NCBI GenBank assembly: GCA_003223165.1
Contig: QHXZ01000010.1
Coordinates: forward strand, 1-34,176
DNA: 34,176 bases
Reading direction: 5' to 3'
Source of the DNA: Acidobacteriota bacterium
Lineage (GTDB): Bacteria; Acidobacteriota; Polarisedimenticolia; Gp22-AA2
Every line of letters starts with the position of its first letter. Within the stretch, counting starts at the first letter, position 1. This document shows positions 13,844-22,483 of this stretch, one piece after another. Below the pieces are notes generated by a model. That model saw nothing but the letters and a program-made list of their open reading frames with translations, had not been told where the DNA came from and did not search any database. Position numbers and translations under genes: made by a program.

Positions 13844-16734
13844 CACGGCCCCTCCCGCGAGGCTGCCGCCTGCCGATCGAGCGACTCGAACGCCTTCTTG
13901 AGGATCGCCCAGGATGCCTTCTTCTCGATGCGGTACGACGGGCGGTCCCAGCCGCGCCAGGCGTACAGCGGCAGGTCGGCCGCGGCCAGGTGCGCGGCCG
14001 CCGGAAGCCGATCGGCGAGACGCGCCTTGAGCGGTGTCTCGCCCCCGGGGGGCGCCTCGGGCTTGACGGCCGTGGCGTAGAAACGGAACCCGGGCGTTTC
14101 CACGGTGCCGATGGAGCGCAGATCGTTCGGGTCGTCATGGAGGACGCGGCGCGAGGAGGGGTCGGTGACGTTGAGCAGCCCCCAGCCGATGCGGGCCTCG
14201 ATGAAGCTGCCGGAAACACTCGCTTCCCAGTCGGCGAGCGTGGTGTAGTCCGGGTCGCGCGGGTCGATCGAGCCCCGCCGCAGCGGCGATCGGCTGGAGC
14301 CCTGCGCGGGAAACAGGGTGCCGTCCCGGCCGATGCGCCGGCGGTTGGTCTCGACCCGGATCTCCATGAAGCGTCCGTCGGCGTTCTCCACCGACTGGTA
14401 GGGGCGGTGGTAACGGTGCGTGAAGATGTCGTAGGGGGGATCGACCAGCAACCGGCTGGTGTCGTCGCCGTCGAAGATCAGGCAGAATTCCAGGCCGGCC
14501 GGGGAGGGGACGCTTTCCTCGACGGGCATCCTGTGGTCCCCGCGCCTGGCGTCGTAGGTGTCGATGCCGATCAGGTAGCTCGCGTCGCGCCAGTCGGGCG
14601 ACCCGTCCCCGTCGGCATCCAGCTTCGCGACCTGAAGGCGGATGTAAAGATAGGCCTCGTCGGAAGTGACCGCAAGAGCCCGCAGGGTCCGTGCCGCGTC
14701 GTGTCCGTCGGCGAATGAACGCAGCGGCCCTCCCTCGCGCTTCACGGCGAGGGGAGCCACGTCACGCCAGTCCTCGCCCCGCCCATCGATCGCCACCTTC
14801 CAGCCGCTCGCCCCGGGACGCGCCGCCAGCACGCCGTAGTTCTGCTCGGGATCGAGCACGTTGAGCCAGAGCGGATTGCGCTCGTAGGGGATCTCGAACT
14901 CGGCCACCAGCCAGTTGCGCTTGAACCATTCGTCCAGAAGCGAGAAGAGGATCCCTCCCGCCAGGCCCGCCTCGCGCACATCCCGCATCAGCCGCGCGTC
15001 GATCTCCCCTTGCGCGCGTTCGTCGTGCCCCCCGTGGTTCCACCCCTGCGGCTGCAGGTGGGCGATGCCGCGGCTGCTCGGCACGCCGAGTTCGGCGATC
15101 AGGATCGGCTGCTCGCCGTGGTGCCGCGCCAGGTCCCGCAGGTAGCCGATGTAGCTGCTCGGGCCGAGGCTGTCGTGGGCCTTGAGGTAGCCGGGGTCGA
15201 GGTTCATGAAGTCGGGATAATAAGGATACGCGTGGTAGGTGGCGAACAGGCCGCCCTGCGCCGCCGGCAAGGCGTGGATGCGCGCCGCGTCGACCCCGAC
15301 GGCGTCGTTGTCGTATTCCTGGATGGGCCCCGGCGGAGGGGGCTCCCCGAGGCGGCGCCGCAGAGCCTCTTCCTCGGCGACCGTCGCCTCGGTCGGGTGC
15401 GACAGCGGATCGAGCGTCGGCCAGTTCACGAACGACACCGGGCGCTGCTGGCGGTAGCGCCCGGTCTCGTAGGCGACGGTGAAATCGAGGATGGAGGCGA
15501 GCCAGCGTTCGAAGCGGGTCGCCCCCTCCTCCGGGCGGGTCTCGAAATACGCCCCGACGAACGAGCCTCCCCCCGGACCGGCCACGCTCCCGTCTTCCCT
15601 CGCGTCGTACCGCGCGACGGAGAACGGCTCCCACTCCCTGCCCACGAGGAACGCCAGGAGGCTCGACGAGACGTCGGCGCGGTAGGAGCCCGAGGCGCGG
15701 CCCGGACGCGGGGGGAGATCGAGGTTGCCGTGCACCGCGTCGACCACGCGCCGGATTTCCTCCCGGAACCCGTCGAGGAAGGGAGGGGCGTCGTAGTCGT
15801 GGTCCTCCGGCAGCTCGGTCCAGACCCCCTGCACCAGCCAGAGACGCCCCCTCCCCTCGCGGTTGTGCTGCGCCAGGGCGGAGTAGAAGGCGGGCGGCAG
15901 AAGGGTGTAGAGGCGGACCGTGTTGGCCCCCATTCCGGAGACCAGGTCGAGCCAGCGGGCGTAGGTCTCCGGGTCCGCGGGGAACTCGGCCGGGAACCGC
16001 CCCGGCAGGGCGACCCCCATGTTGATCCCCTTGACGAAGAGGGGCCGCGGGACGCCCGCGTCCAGGACCCACAACTGCCGCTCTCGGGCGCCCGCCACGA
16101 CCTCGATCGGCGTCGCGTCCGGCACGGGCGGCCGCGGGCGCGATTCCTTGATCAGGCCGCCGGCCGCGAGGACCTGGTCGAGGAACCCCTGGGCCTCGGC
16201 GTCCGCCGGCTCGAGGGCCAGGGCCCGGCGGAAGCGATCGGCCGCCTCGGTGAGCCGGCCGAGATCGCGCAGCGCCAGGCCCGATCCCTTGAGGGCGTCG
16301 GCGTTCCTGGGGTCGCGGCGCAGGACCTCCTGGAAGCGTCCGAGCGCGGCGGGCGCCTTTCCCTGGCGCAGCAGGACATACCCCAGGCCGACGCGTGGCT
16401 CGATGGCGCGCGCATCGAGGACCAGCGCGGCGCCGAACTCGCTGCCGGCGTCCTTGTCGGCGCCGCCGCGCAGCTGGCACCAGCCCGCCAGGGTGTGAAG
16501 CGCGGCGCTCCAGCCGCTCGTCGCCGCGGCACGCCGCACCGCCTCGAGCGCCTCGGTGAAGCGGCCCCCGCGGTAGAGGCGGAGCGCCTGCTGGTAGGCA
16601 TCGTCCTCCGGCACCGTCGGCCGCGCCGCCGCCCGGGCGTGCGCGGTCAGCAGGGCCAGACCGAACAGAAGGAGAAGCAACGCGAGCGGCAAGGCGGGGT
16701 CGCCGTGGACAGGACGCCAGAACGTCGGGGTCAC
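13843..16734 (-). CDS. Exported TPR protein with glycoside-hydrolase-like TIM barrel and C-terminal beta domain
   Basis: 963 residues. A signal peptide or anchor lies at about 14-36 (LALLLLLFGLALLTAHA). TPR repeats span about 43-190. A barrel related to clan GH-A hydrolases spans about 225-620, with GINMG at its start, MGANTVRLYT, a possible acid/base Glu367 in GREWEP, and a possible nucleophile Glu548 in ILIAELG. A C-terminal region (about 640-890) with AYLYIRLQV and YLIGIDTYD resembles CBM9-like or DOMON-type beta-sandwiches. It is the first gene of the operon and overlaps the barrel porin gene. By analogy with BcsZ and PgaB it may trim or modify the polymer in the periplasm (inference). 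The start is GTG 16734 (GGTGAGG about 8 bases away); the open frame continues upstream without sense. Confidence 0.82.
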   Translation of the reverse strand: MTPTFWRPVHGDPALPLALLLLLFGLALLTAHARAAARPTVPEDDAYQQALRLYRGGRFTEALEAVRRAAATSGWSAALHTLAGWCQLRGGADKDAGSEFGAALVLDARAIEPRVGLGYVLLRQGKAPAALGRFQEVLRRDPRNADALKGSGLALRDLGRLTEAADRFRRALALEPADAEAQGFLDQVLAAGGLIKESRPRPPVPDATPIEVVAGARERQLWVLDAGVPRPLFVKGINMGVALPGRFPAEFPADPETYARWLDLVSGMGANTVRLYTLLPPAFYSALAQHNREGRGRLWLVQGVWTELPEDHDYDAPPFLDGFREEIRRVVDAVHGNLDLPPRPGRASGSYRADVSSSLLAFLVGREWEPFSVARYDAREDGSVAGPGGGSFVGAYFETRPEEGATRFERWLASILDFTVAYETGRYRQQRPVSFVNWPTLDPLSHPTEATVAEEEALRRRLGEPPPPGPIQEYDNDAVGVDAARIHALPAAQGGLFATYHAYPYYPDFMNLDPGYLKAHDSLGPSSYIGYLRDLARHHGEQPILIAELGVPSSRGIAHLQPQGWNHGGHDERAQGEIDARLMRDVREAGLAGGILFSLLDEWFKRNWLVAEFEIPYERNPLWLNVLDPEQNYGVLAARPGASGWKVAIDGRGEDWRDVAPLAVKREGGPLRSFADGHDAARTLRALAVTSDEAYLYIRLQVAKLDADGDGSPDWRDASYLIGIDTYDARRGDHRMPVEESVPSPAGLEFCLIFDGDDTSRLLVDPPYDIFTHRYHRPYQSVENADGRFMEIRVETNRRRIGRDGTLFPAQGSSRSPLRRGSIDPRDPDYTTLADWEASVSGSFIEARIGWGLLNVTDPSSRRVLHDDPNDLRSIGTVETPGFRFYATAVKPEAPPGGETPLKARLADRLPAAAHLAAADLPLYAWRGWDRPSYRIEKKASWAILKKAFESLDRQAAASREGP

Positions 16735-16833
16735 CCCCACACCCTCACCGGCATCGATCTGCAGAACGGGATCGGGAAGAGCTGGATGACTGCCCACGGC
16801 GCCCCCGCGCCGCGCCATCCCGGGCCTGCGCTC

Positions 16834-16863
16834 CTTATATCGCACAGGCGCCTTCCTTGACAA
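16834..16863 (-). promoter_or_regulatory. Promoter of the polysaccharide operon
   Basis: On the minus strand TTGTCA (16863-16858), 18 bases, then TATAAG (16839-16834). The predicted start near 16827 gives a leader of about 90 bases. Its -35 hexamer overlaps that of the divergent dprA promoter. Confidence 0.55.
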
Positions 16864-16886
16864 GCGCGGCCTGCTTTGAGTAAGGT
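16857..16886 (+). promoter_or_regulatory. Promoter of dprA
   Basis: Consensus TTGACA (16857-16862), 18 bases, TAAGGT (16881-16886). The predicted start is near 16893, about 26 bases before the ATG. It is back to back with the polysaccharide operon promoter, sharing the TTGACAA core. Confidence 0.55.
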
Positions 16887-16918
16887 TTCGGACCCTCCGC
16901 GTCGGCTGCGAGGTTCGG

Positions 16919-18031
16919 ATGTTGGGATCGGCCCTGCGCTGGGCCGCCTGGAACCTTCGATTCGCCGGCCAGCCCGGATCGCGGCGGGCTCTCTTCCCCC
17001 GGGACGACAGCTCGGGCGCCCGTATCCTGGCCCTGGAGTCCATCCCCGGCCTTCTCGGCCCCGGATGGGAGGAGACGGCCCGCGACGAGCTGCAGCGCGC
17101 GCGGCGTTTCGGCGCCGGCGTCCTGACCATCGAGGACGACGGCTACCCGGAGCTGCTCCGGCTCTCCTCGGATCCACCGCCCTTGCTCTACGTCTGGGGC
17201 GATCTGCGTCCTCAAGATATGCTGGCGATCGCCGTCGTCGGATCGCGGCGTGCGACACCGCACGGGGTGCGCGTCGCGCACCGGGTGGCGAAGGGAGCCG
17301 CCGGTGCCGGCTTCACGGTGGTCAGCGGCCTGGCGCGCGGCATCGACGCCGCTTCCCACCGCGGCGCCCTGGAGGGCGGCGGCCGCACCCTCGCGGTCCT
17401 CGGGTCGGGCCTGGACCGGATCTACCCGGTCGAGCATCTAAGGCTGGCCGAAGTGATCGCCGGGCGGGGCGCCGTGCTGAGCGAGTTCCCCTTCGGCACC
17501 GGACCACTGCCACGGCACTTCCCGGAGAGGAACCGGGTGATCGCCTGGCTCTCCTGGGCGACGGTCGTGGTGGAAGCGGCCGACGGCAGCGGGTCGCTGA
17601 TCACGGCCGGCCTGGCGGCCGAGGAGGGGCGCCTGGTGCACGCGGTGCCGGGCCCGGCCGGCGCCCCCGAGGCGGCGGGGACGAATGCCCTCCTGCGGGA
17701 GGGCGCCCTGGTCTGCCGCGGATGGGAGGACGTTCTGGAGGACCTGGCGCCGCAGGTTGTCGAGGCGGCGCGGGCCTTCGCGCCCGCGGGCGCCGCCGTG
17801 AGCGGGGCCCCGGACGGGCCGGCGCGGCCGCGCGGCGACCTGTGCGCTTCGCTGTCGCCCGAGGCGCGGCGCGTGCTCGACCTCATCCCGGCGGTGCGCG
17901 GCATCGGCATCGAGCGCCTCGGGGAGGGCAGCCGGCTGGCGCCGGGGCCCCTCCTGGCGATCCTGCTGGATCTCGAGCTGCGCGGCCTGGTGCGCCAGCT
18001 TCCGGGCCGCCGTTTCCTGTCGCGGACTTGA
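16919..18031 (+). CDS. dprA: DNA processing protein A (natural transformation / DNA protection)
   Basis: DprA binds incoming single-stranded DNA and loads RecA during natural transformation. The Rossmann-like core has the family marks: YPELLRLSSDPP, VGSRRAT, SGLARGIDAASH, GSGLDRIYP, SEFPFGT, FPERNRVIA and the GSLITA segment. A C-terminal winged-helix (about 310-370, ARRVLDLI...) is present. At 370 residues the length is usual, but the N-terminal SAM-like region looks shortened: only one helix-hairpin-helix-like stretch (IPGLLGPG) is visible where many homologues have two. The ATG at 16919 has a GAGG about 5 bases upstream. The frame stays open into topA in another phase, which is a shadow. 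dprA followed by topA is a frequent arrangement. Confidence 0.93.
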   Translation: MLGSALRWAAWNLRFAGQPGSRRALFPRDDSSGARILALESIPGLLGPGWEETARDELQRARRFGAGVLTIEDDGYPELLRLSSDPPPLLYVWGDLRPQDMLAIAVVGSRRATPHGVRVAHRVAKGAAGAGFTVVSGLARGIDAASHRGALEGGGRTLAVLGSGLDRIYPVEHLRLAEVIAGRGAVLSEFPFGTGPLPRHFPERNRVIAWLSWATVVVEAADGSGSLITAGLAAEEGRLVHAVPGPAGAPEAAGTNALLREGALVCRGWEDVLEDLAPQVVEAARAFAPAGAAVSGAPDGPARPRGDLCASLSPEARRVLDLIPAVRGIGIERLGEGSRLAPGPLLAILLDLELRGLVRQLPGRRFLSRT

Positions 18032-18056
18032 AATATTTGACAGGGGACTATATTTA
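18028..18056 (+). promoter_or_regulatory. Promoter of topA
   Basis: TTGAAA overlaps the dprA stop codon; 17 bases later comes TATTTA. This AT-rich island stands out in GC-rich surroundings. The predicted start near 18063 leaves a leader of about 30 bases before the TTG start, so topA can be expressed apart from dprA. Confidence 0.55.
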
Positions 18057-18093
18057 TCGAACGATAGCACGTCACGAAGCGAGGAGAAGGCAC

Positions 18094-20586
18094 TTGGGCA
18101 AGTCGCTGGTCATCGTCGAATCGCCGGCCAAGGCCAAGACCATCAACAAGTTCCTTGGCCGCAACTTCACCGTCAAGGCCTCGATGGGCCACGTGCGCGA
18201 TCTGCCCAAGAAGAAGCTGGGCGTCGACGAGAAGCGCGACTTCAAGCCGACCTACGAGATCCTCCCCGGCCGCAAGAAGGTCATCGACGAGTTGATCAAG
18301 GCCGCCGGCACGGCCGACAAGGTCTACCTGGCCCCCGACCCCGACCGCGAGGGAGAGGCGATCTGCTGGCACCTGTCGGAGATCCTGAAGAAGACGAACA
18401 AGAACCTGCACCGCGTGATGTTCAACGAGATCACCAAGCGCGCGGTGGCCCACGGCATCGAGCACCCGGCCAAGATCGACCTGCACAAGGTCGACGCGCA
18501 GCAGGCGCGGCGCATCCTCGATCGCCTGGTCGGCTACAAGATCAGCCCCCTCCTGTGGGACAAGGTGCGGCGCGGCCTCTCGGCGGGGCGCGTGCAATCG
18601 GTCGCCCTGCGCATCGTGGTCGAGCGCGAGCGGGAGATCCGGGCCTTCAAGCCGGAGGAGTACTGGACCCTGGCCGCCCTGCTGGAGGGGAAGGAGCCGC
18701 CCCCCTTCGAGGCCCGCCTCATCAAGGTCCGCGACAAGAAGGCCGACCTCAAGAACCAGCAGGAGACCGAGGCGATCGTCGGCGCCCTGAAGGGCGCCGC
18801 CTTCGTGGTGCGCTCCGTCGAGGCGAAGGAGAAGAAGAAGAACCCGGTCCCGCCCTTCATCACCAGCAAGCTGCAGCAGGACGCCTCGCGCAAGCTGGGC
18901 TTCACCGTCAAGAAGACGATGACCCTGGCGCAGAGGCTGTACGAAGGGATGGACCTGGGAGACATGGGGACGGTCGGTCTCATCACCTACATGAGGACCG
19001 ACTCGACGCGCGTCGCCCCCGAGGCCCTGCAGGAGGTGCGCGACCACATCGTCAAGGCGCACGGGGCGGAGTTCCTCCCGGACGAGCCGCGCGTCTACAA
19101 GGTCGGCAAGATGACGCAGGGGGCCCACGAGGCGATCCGCCCGACCTCCATGGAGCTGGCGCCGGAGCTGGTGAAGCGCTACATCCAGAAAGACGAGTAC
19201 CTGCTCTACAGCCTGATCTGGAACCGCTTCGTCGCCTCGCAGATGAAGCCGGCGATCTTCGACGTGACCACCGCCGACATCGAGGCGGGGCCGTGCCTCT
19301 TCCGCGCCACCGGGTCCAGGATGCGCTTCGCCGGCTACCTGGCGGTCTACCAGGACATCGTCGAGCGCGACCGCAAGGACCCCTCCTCGCAAAAGGAGGG
19401 CGCCGATCCCGAGGAGGACGACGCCAGCCGCATCCTGCCGCCGCTGGCCGAGGGGGACCGCCTGCGCCTGCAGAAGCTCGACCCGAAGCAGCACTTCACG
19501 CAGCCGCCGCCCCGCTTCACCGAGGCCTCGCTGGTCAAGGAGATGGAGGAGAACGGCATCGGCCGGCCCTCCACCTACGCCAGCATCCTGGCCACGCTGC
19601 AGAACCGGGAGTACGTCGAGAAGGTCGACTCGAAGTTCGTGCCGAGCGAGCTGGGGATGACGGTCACCGACCTCTTGGTGGGCCACTTCGGCGACATCGT
19701 GGACGTGAAATACACCGCTCGCATGGAGGAGGAGCTGGACGAGATCGAGGAGGGGCGCCTCGACTGGGTCGACGCGCTGAAGGAGTTCAACACCCAGTTC
19801 GCCAAGGACTTGAAGTCGGCCGCCAGGAACATGGAGAACATCAAGACCAAGGAGGAGCCGACCGACCGCACCTGCGAGAAGTGCGGCAAGCCGATGGTGA
19901 TCAAGTGGGGCCGCTACGGCCGCTTCATCGCCTGCTCCGGCTACCCCGACTGCAAGAACACGCAGGAGATCGGGGCGACCAACGGCAACGGCGCAGGGGG
20001 CGGCGCGATGGGCGGCTCGTCCGGGGCCGCCCCCGGATCGGAGGCCGCCGTGATTCCCGAGGACCACGGCACCTGCGAGAAGTGCGGCTCGAAGATGGTC
20101 CTGCGCAAGGGGCGCTTCGGCCCCTTCATCGCCTGCTCGGCCTACCCGAAGTGCCGCAACACGAAGAAGATCGCCATGGACAAGGAGGGTCGCATCACGG
20201 TCACCCGCAAGCCGGACCGGATGCTCGACGAGCCCTGCCCGCAATGCGGCAAGCCGCTGGCGGTGAAGGACGGCCGCTTCGGCGAGTTCACCGCCTGCTC
20301 CGCCTACCCGGAGTGCAAGTACATCAAGCTGAAGGAGGTCGGCCTCGACTGCCCGCGCGACGGGTGCGGGGGCCGCATCGTCGAGCGCCGCTCGCGCCGC
20401 GGCCGGGTCTTCTTCGGCTGCAGCAACTACCCCAAGTGCGACTTCGTCACCTGGTACCGCCCGATCGCCGAGTCCTGCCCCTCCTGCGGCAAGGCGTACG
20501 TCCTCGAGAAGATCACCAAGAAGGACGGCACCACCCACTTCTGCGACAACGAGGGGTGCGGATTCAAGAAGGCGGTCAACGCCTGA
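18094..20586 (+). CDS. topA: DNA topoisomerase I (type IA)
   Basis: An 830-residue enzyme that relaxes negative supercoils through a 5-prime phosphotyrosine intermediate. The TOPRIM domain opens with VIVESPAKAKTI and has the metal triad Asp82, Asp84, Glu86 in PDPDREGE. The catalytic tyrosine is Tyr299 in GLITYMRTDST. Other family marks are LSAGRVQSVALR and NGIGRPSTYA. The C-terminus holds five zinc-ribbon or topoisomerase C-terminal repeats: four regular Cys4 units (each CxxC...CxxYPxC-like, one with the variant CPRDGCGG) and a last shorter one (CPSC...CDNEGC). The start is TTG at 18094, preceded by GAGGAGAAGG; no ATG fits the conserved N-terminus. The stop lies 11 bases inside the end of the convergent glycosyltransferase gene. 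Confidence 0.97.
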   Translation: MGKSLVIVESPAKAKTINKFLGRNFTVKASMGHVRDLPKKKLGVDEKRDFKPTYEILPGRKKVIDELIKAAGTADKVYLAPDPDREGEAICWHLSEILKKTNKNLHRVMFNEITKRAVAHGIEHPAKIDLHKVDAQQARRILDRLVGYKISPLLWDKVRRGLSAGRVQSVALRIVVEREREIRAFKPEEYWTLAALLEGKEPPPFEARLIKVRDKKADLKNQQETEAIVGALKGAAFVVRSVEAKEKKKNPVPPFITSKLQQDASRKLGFTVKKTMTLAQRLYEGMDLGDMGTVGLITYMRTDSTRVAPEALQEVRDHIVKAHGAEFLPDEPRVYKVGKMTQGAHEAIRPTSMELAPELVKRYIQKDEYLLYSLIWNRFVASQMKPAIFDVTTADIEAGPCLFRATGSRMRFAGYLAVYQDIVERDRKDPSSQKEGADPEEDDASRILPPLAEGDRLRLQKLDPKQHFTQPPPRFTEASLVKEMEENGIGRPSTYASILATLQNREYVEKVDSKFVPSELGMTVTDLLVGHFGDIVDVKYTARMEEELDEIEEGRLDWVDALKEFNTQFAKDLKSAARNMENIKTKEEPTDRTCEKCGKPMVIKWGRYGRFIACSGYPDCKNTQEIGATNGNGAGGGAMGGSSGAAPGSEAAVIPEDHGTCEKCGSKMVLRKGRFGPFIACSAYPKCRNTKKIAMDKEGRITVTRKPDRMLDEPCPQCGKPLAVKDGRFGEFTACSAYPECKYIKLKEVGLDCPRDGCGGRIVERRSRRGRVFFGCSNYPKCDFVTWYRPIAESCPSCGKAYVLEKITKKDGTTHFCDNEGCGFKKAVNA

Positions 20587-22483
20587 TCCGGGCCGCCCCT
20601 TGCGCGGCGCCGCCGATGTCCCTCAGGATGTCATCGAAGCGCGGCACGCCGGAGTTCAGGGCCTTCCCTTTCAGCAGCAGGTCGCGCGCCTCGACGGTCT
20701 CGCCGCGGTCGTAGTGCAGGCGCGCCAGGGACAGCCAGGCGTCCACGAGCGACGGATCGATCTCCAGCGCGCGCCGATACTCCTGCATCGCCTCGTCGAT
20801 CGACTCGCGGGCATGCCCGCGATCGGCCAGGGCCTTCTGGCGCATGAGGTCGGCCAGCCCCTGGTGCGGGTAGGCGAGCCCCGGCGCCACTTCCACGACC
20901 CGCCGCAGGCTCTCCTCCGCCTCGGGGTAGCGGCCCAGCCGGATCAGGAGCCGCGCCTGGTTGTTCCAGACCTCCCCCATCGAAGGGTCCTCGGCCAGCG
21001 CGGCGCGATACGCGGCGATCGCCGCCTCCGGCTGACCCTGCGCCTCGAGGGCCTGGGCGACCATCCAGTGGTCGCGCCCGTGGTTGTAGTGCACCAACGG
21101 CAGGCCGGTGATGACGGCGAGCGGCACGAGGCCGGCCAGGAGCGGCCGCACCAGGGCCCAGCGACGCTCCCGGAGGCCGTCGTACAGCGCCACCAGCGTG
21201 TCGGCCGCGAACAGGATCAGCACCGGCGCCGCCGGCAGGCGGAAGCGGTCGCAGACGAAGAGCAGCGCCACGCTCGCCCCGTACAGGACCAGGAAGAGCG
21301 CTGGGGCCAGCGTCCGCCGGTCGCGCCGCGCGATCGCCAGGCCCGCGCCGACGAGGCCGAGCGGCCCGACCAGCCAGAATCCGGCCGGGAACATGCGCAG
21401 GGCCGCGAACTGCGAACGGAAGAACCCGAAATCGAGGACGTTCGGGATCTCGGCGTGGTTCACGAGGAGCAGGATCTTTCGCCCCAGGAGACGCAGCGCG
21501 GCGAGCGGATGCTGCGCGACGTACGCCAGCGTTTCCTCGCGCCAGTAATCGTCCGCCTCTCTCGCGCTCAGCGCGCGGCCGAGCGCCAGCGACGCGAAGT
21601 GCACGCTGCCTTCGCCGAGGTCGTAGAGACGCAGCGTCTCGTGCGCCCGATCCGACCAGGGCTCCCGGAAAGTGCCGTCGGAGCGCGGGCCGTTGCCGAT
21701 CGCCAGGTTGACGCCGCTGCTGGCGCTGATCAGGAAGTCGCCCCGCGTCGCCGAGGCGTTGCGCGCCATGACCGGCAGGAGGACCGCCGCGATGCCCGCG
21801 CCCAGGGCGAGCAGGCCCCGCAGGAGCGTCCCGGCGCCGCTCCGCTCCATGCCGGCGGACGGCGGCGCGAGCTCCGGCGAAGGGTGGCGCGCCGTGCGAC
21901 CCGCCAGCCACCAGCCGAACGGGATGGTCGCCGCCAGGACCAGCAAGTTCGGCTTGTCGGATGCTCCCAGGCCGCAGGCCAGGCCGCACAGCAGGGCGGT
22001 GCCGGCGCGACCGGTGCGGGCGAAGCGGGCGGCGGCCAGCAACGCCGCGACCACGGCGAAGACCGTCCAGGAGATCATCAGGATCTGCCCCTCGGCGAAG
22101 ACGAAGGGGCCGTAGAGCCCGGCGATGACCGCGGCCACCAGGGCGCGGCGCCCATCGAAGATCTCGGTGCCGAGCCGCCAGATCAGGTAGCAGGTGAGCG
22201 CCCCGAGCAGGACCTGGACCAGTTGCGCGGCGACCGGCCGGGCTCCGGCGATGGCATCGATCGCCGCCAGCATGTACGGATAGAGGGTGCTGCCGTAGAA
22301 GGGAGGCGCGCTGCCGACCACGTCCCCCGCGAGGATCTGCTGGGCCCGCTCGTGATAGATACGCAGGTCGCCCAGGAGGAAACCACCCAGGGGCGAGGCG
22401 TGCAGCTGCGCGAGGTAGAGAAGGCGCAGCGCCAGGACGACCAGCAGGAAGCGCACGAGCGCTCCCGGCGCTTTTCTATCCAC
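20576..22483 (-). CDS. GT-C type membrane glycosyltransferase with C-terminal TPR repeats
   Basis: About 635 residues. Roughly a dozen membrane segments occupy the first 450 residues. The first outer loop has an Asp (LGDLRIYHERA), as in protein O-mannosyltransferase / ArnT-like (GT39/83) enzymes that use polyprenyl-phosphate sugars. The last 160 residues are four TPR units (for example AIAAYRAALAEDPSMGEVW and EYRRALEIDPSLVDAWL). Its probable role is transfer of sugar to a protein or glycan outside the inner membrane; donor and acceptor are unknown. I prefer the GTG at 22483, which overlaps the upstream stop by 8 bases and has a GAGG; two ATGs at 22555 and 22558 would make an 80-base overlap. 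Its 3-prime end overlaps topA by 11 bases in the opposite sense. Confidence 0.82.
   Translation of the reverse strand: MDRKAPGALVRFLLVVLALRLLYLAQLHASPLGGFLLGDLRIYHERAQQILAGDVVGSAPPFYGSTLYPYMLAAIDAIAGARPVAAQLVQVLLGALTCYLIWRLGTEIFDGRRALVAAVIAGLYGPFVFAEGQILMISWTVFAVVAALLAAARFARTGRAGTALLCGLACGLGASDKPNLLVLAATIPFGWWLAGRTARHPSPELAPPSAGMERSGAGTLLRGLLALGAGIAAVLLPVMARNASATRGDFLISASSGVNLAIGNGPRSDGTFREPWSDRAHETLRLYDLGEGSVHFASLALGRALSAREADDYWREETLAYVAQHPLAALRLLGRKILLLVNHAEIPNVLDFGFFRSQFAALRMFPAGFWLVGPLGLVGAGLAIARRDRRTLAPALFLVLYGASVALLFVCDRFRLPAAPVLILFAADTLVALYDGLRERRWALVRPLLAGLVPLAVITGLPLVHYNHGRDHWMVAQALEAQGQPEAAIAAYRAALAEDPSMGEVWNNQARLLIRLGRYPEAEESLRRVVEVAPGLAYPHQGLADLMRQKALADRGHARESIDEAMQEYRRALEIDPSLVDAWLSLARLHYDRGETVEARDLLLKGKALNSGVPRFDDILRDIGGAAQGAARIRR

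Noticed and set aside
16735-17130. N-terminal extension of the TPR/GH-like protein frame
   Set aside because: It crosses both divergent promoters and dprA, and the signal peptide would be buried inside the protein.
16876-18093. In-frame open extension upstream of topA giving a 1236-residue frame
   Set aside because: It is a GC-rich shadow of dprA in another phase; topA has a conserved N-terminus at the TTG 18094 with a strong ribosome binding site.
17422-20538. 1038-codon open frame on the minus strand opposite dprA and topA
   Set aside because: The translation is a Leu/Val/Asp/Arg-biased shadow of topA with no family signature.
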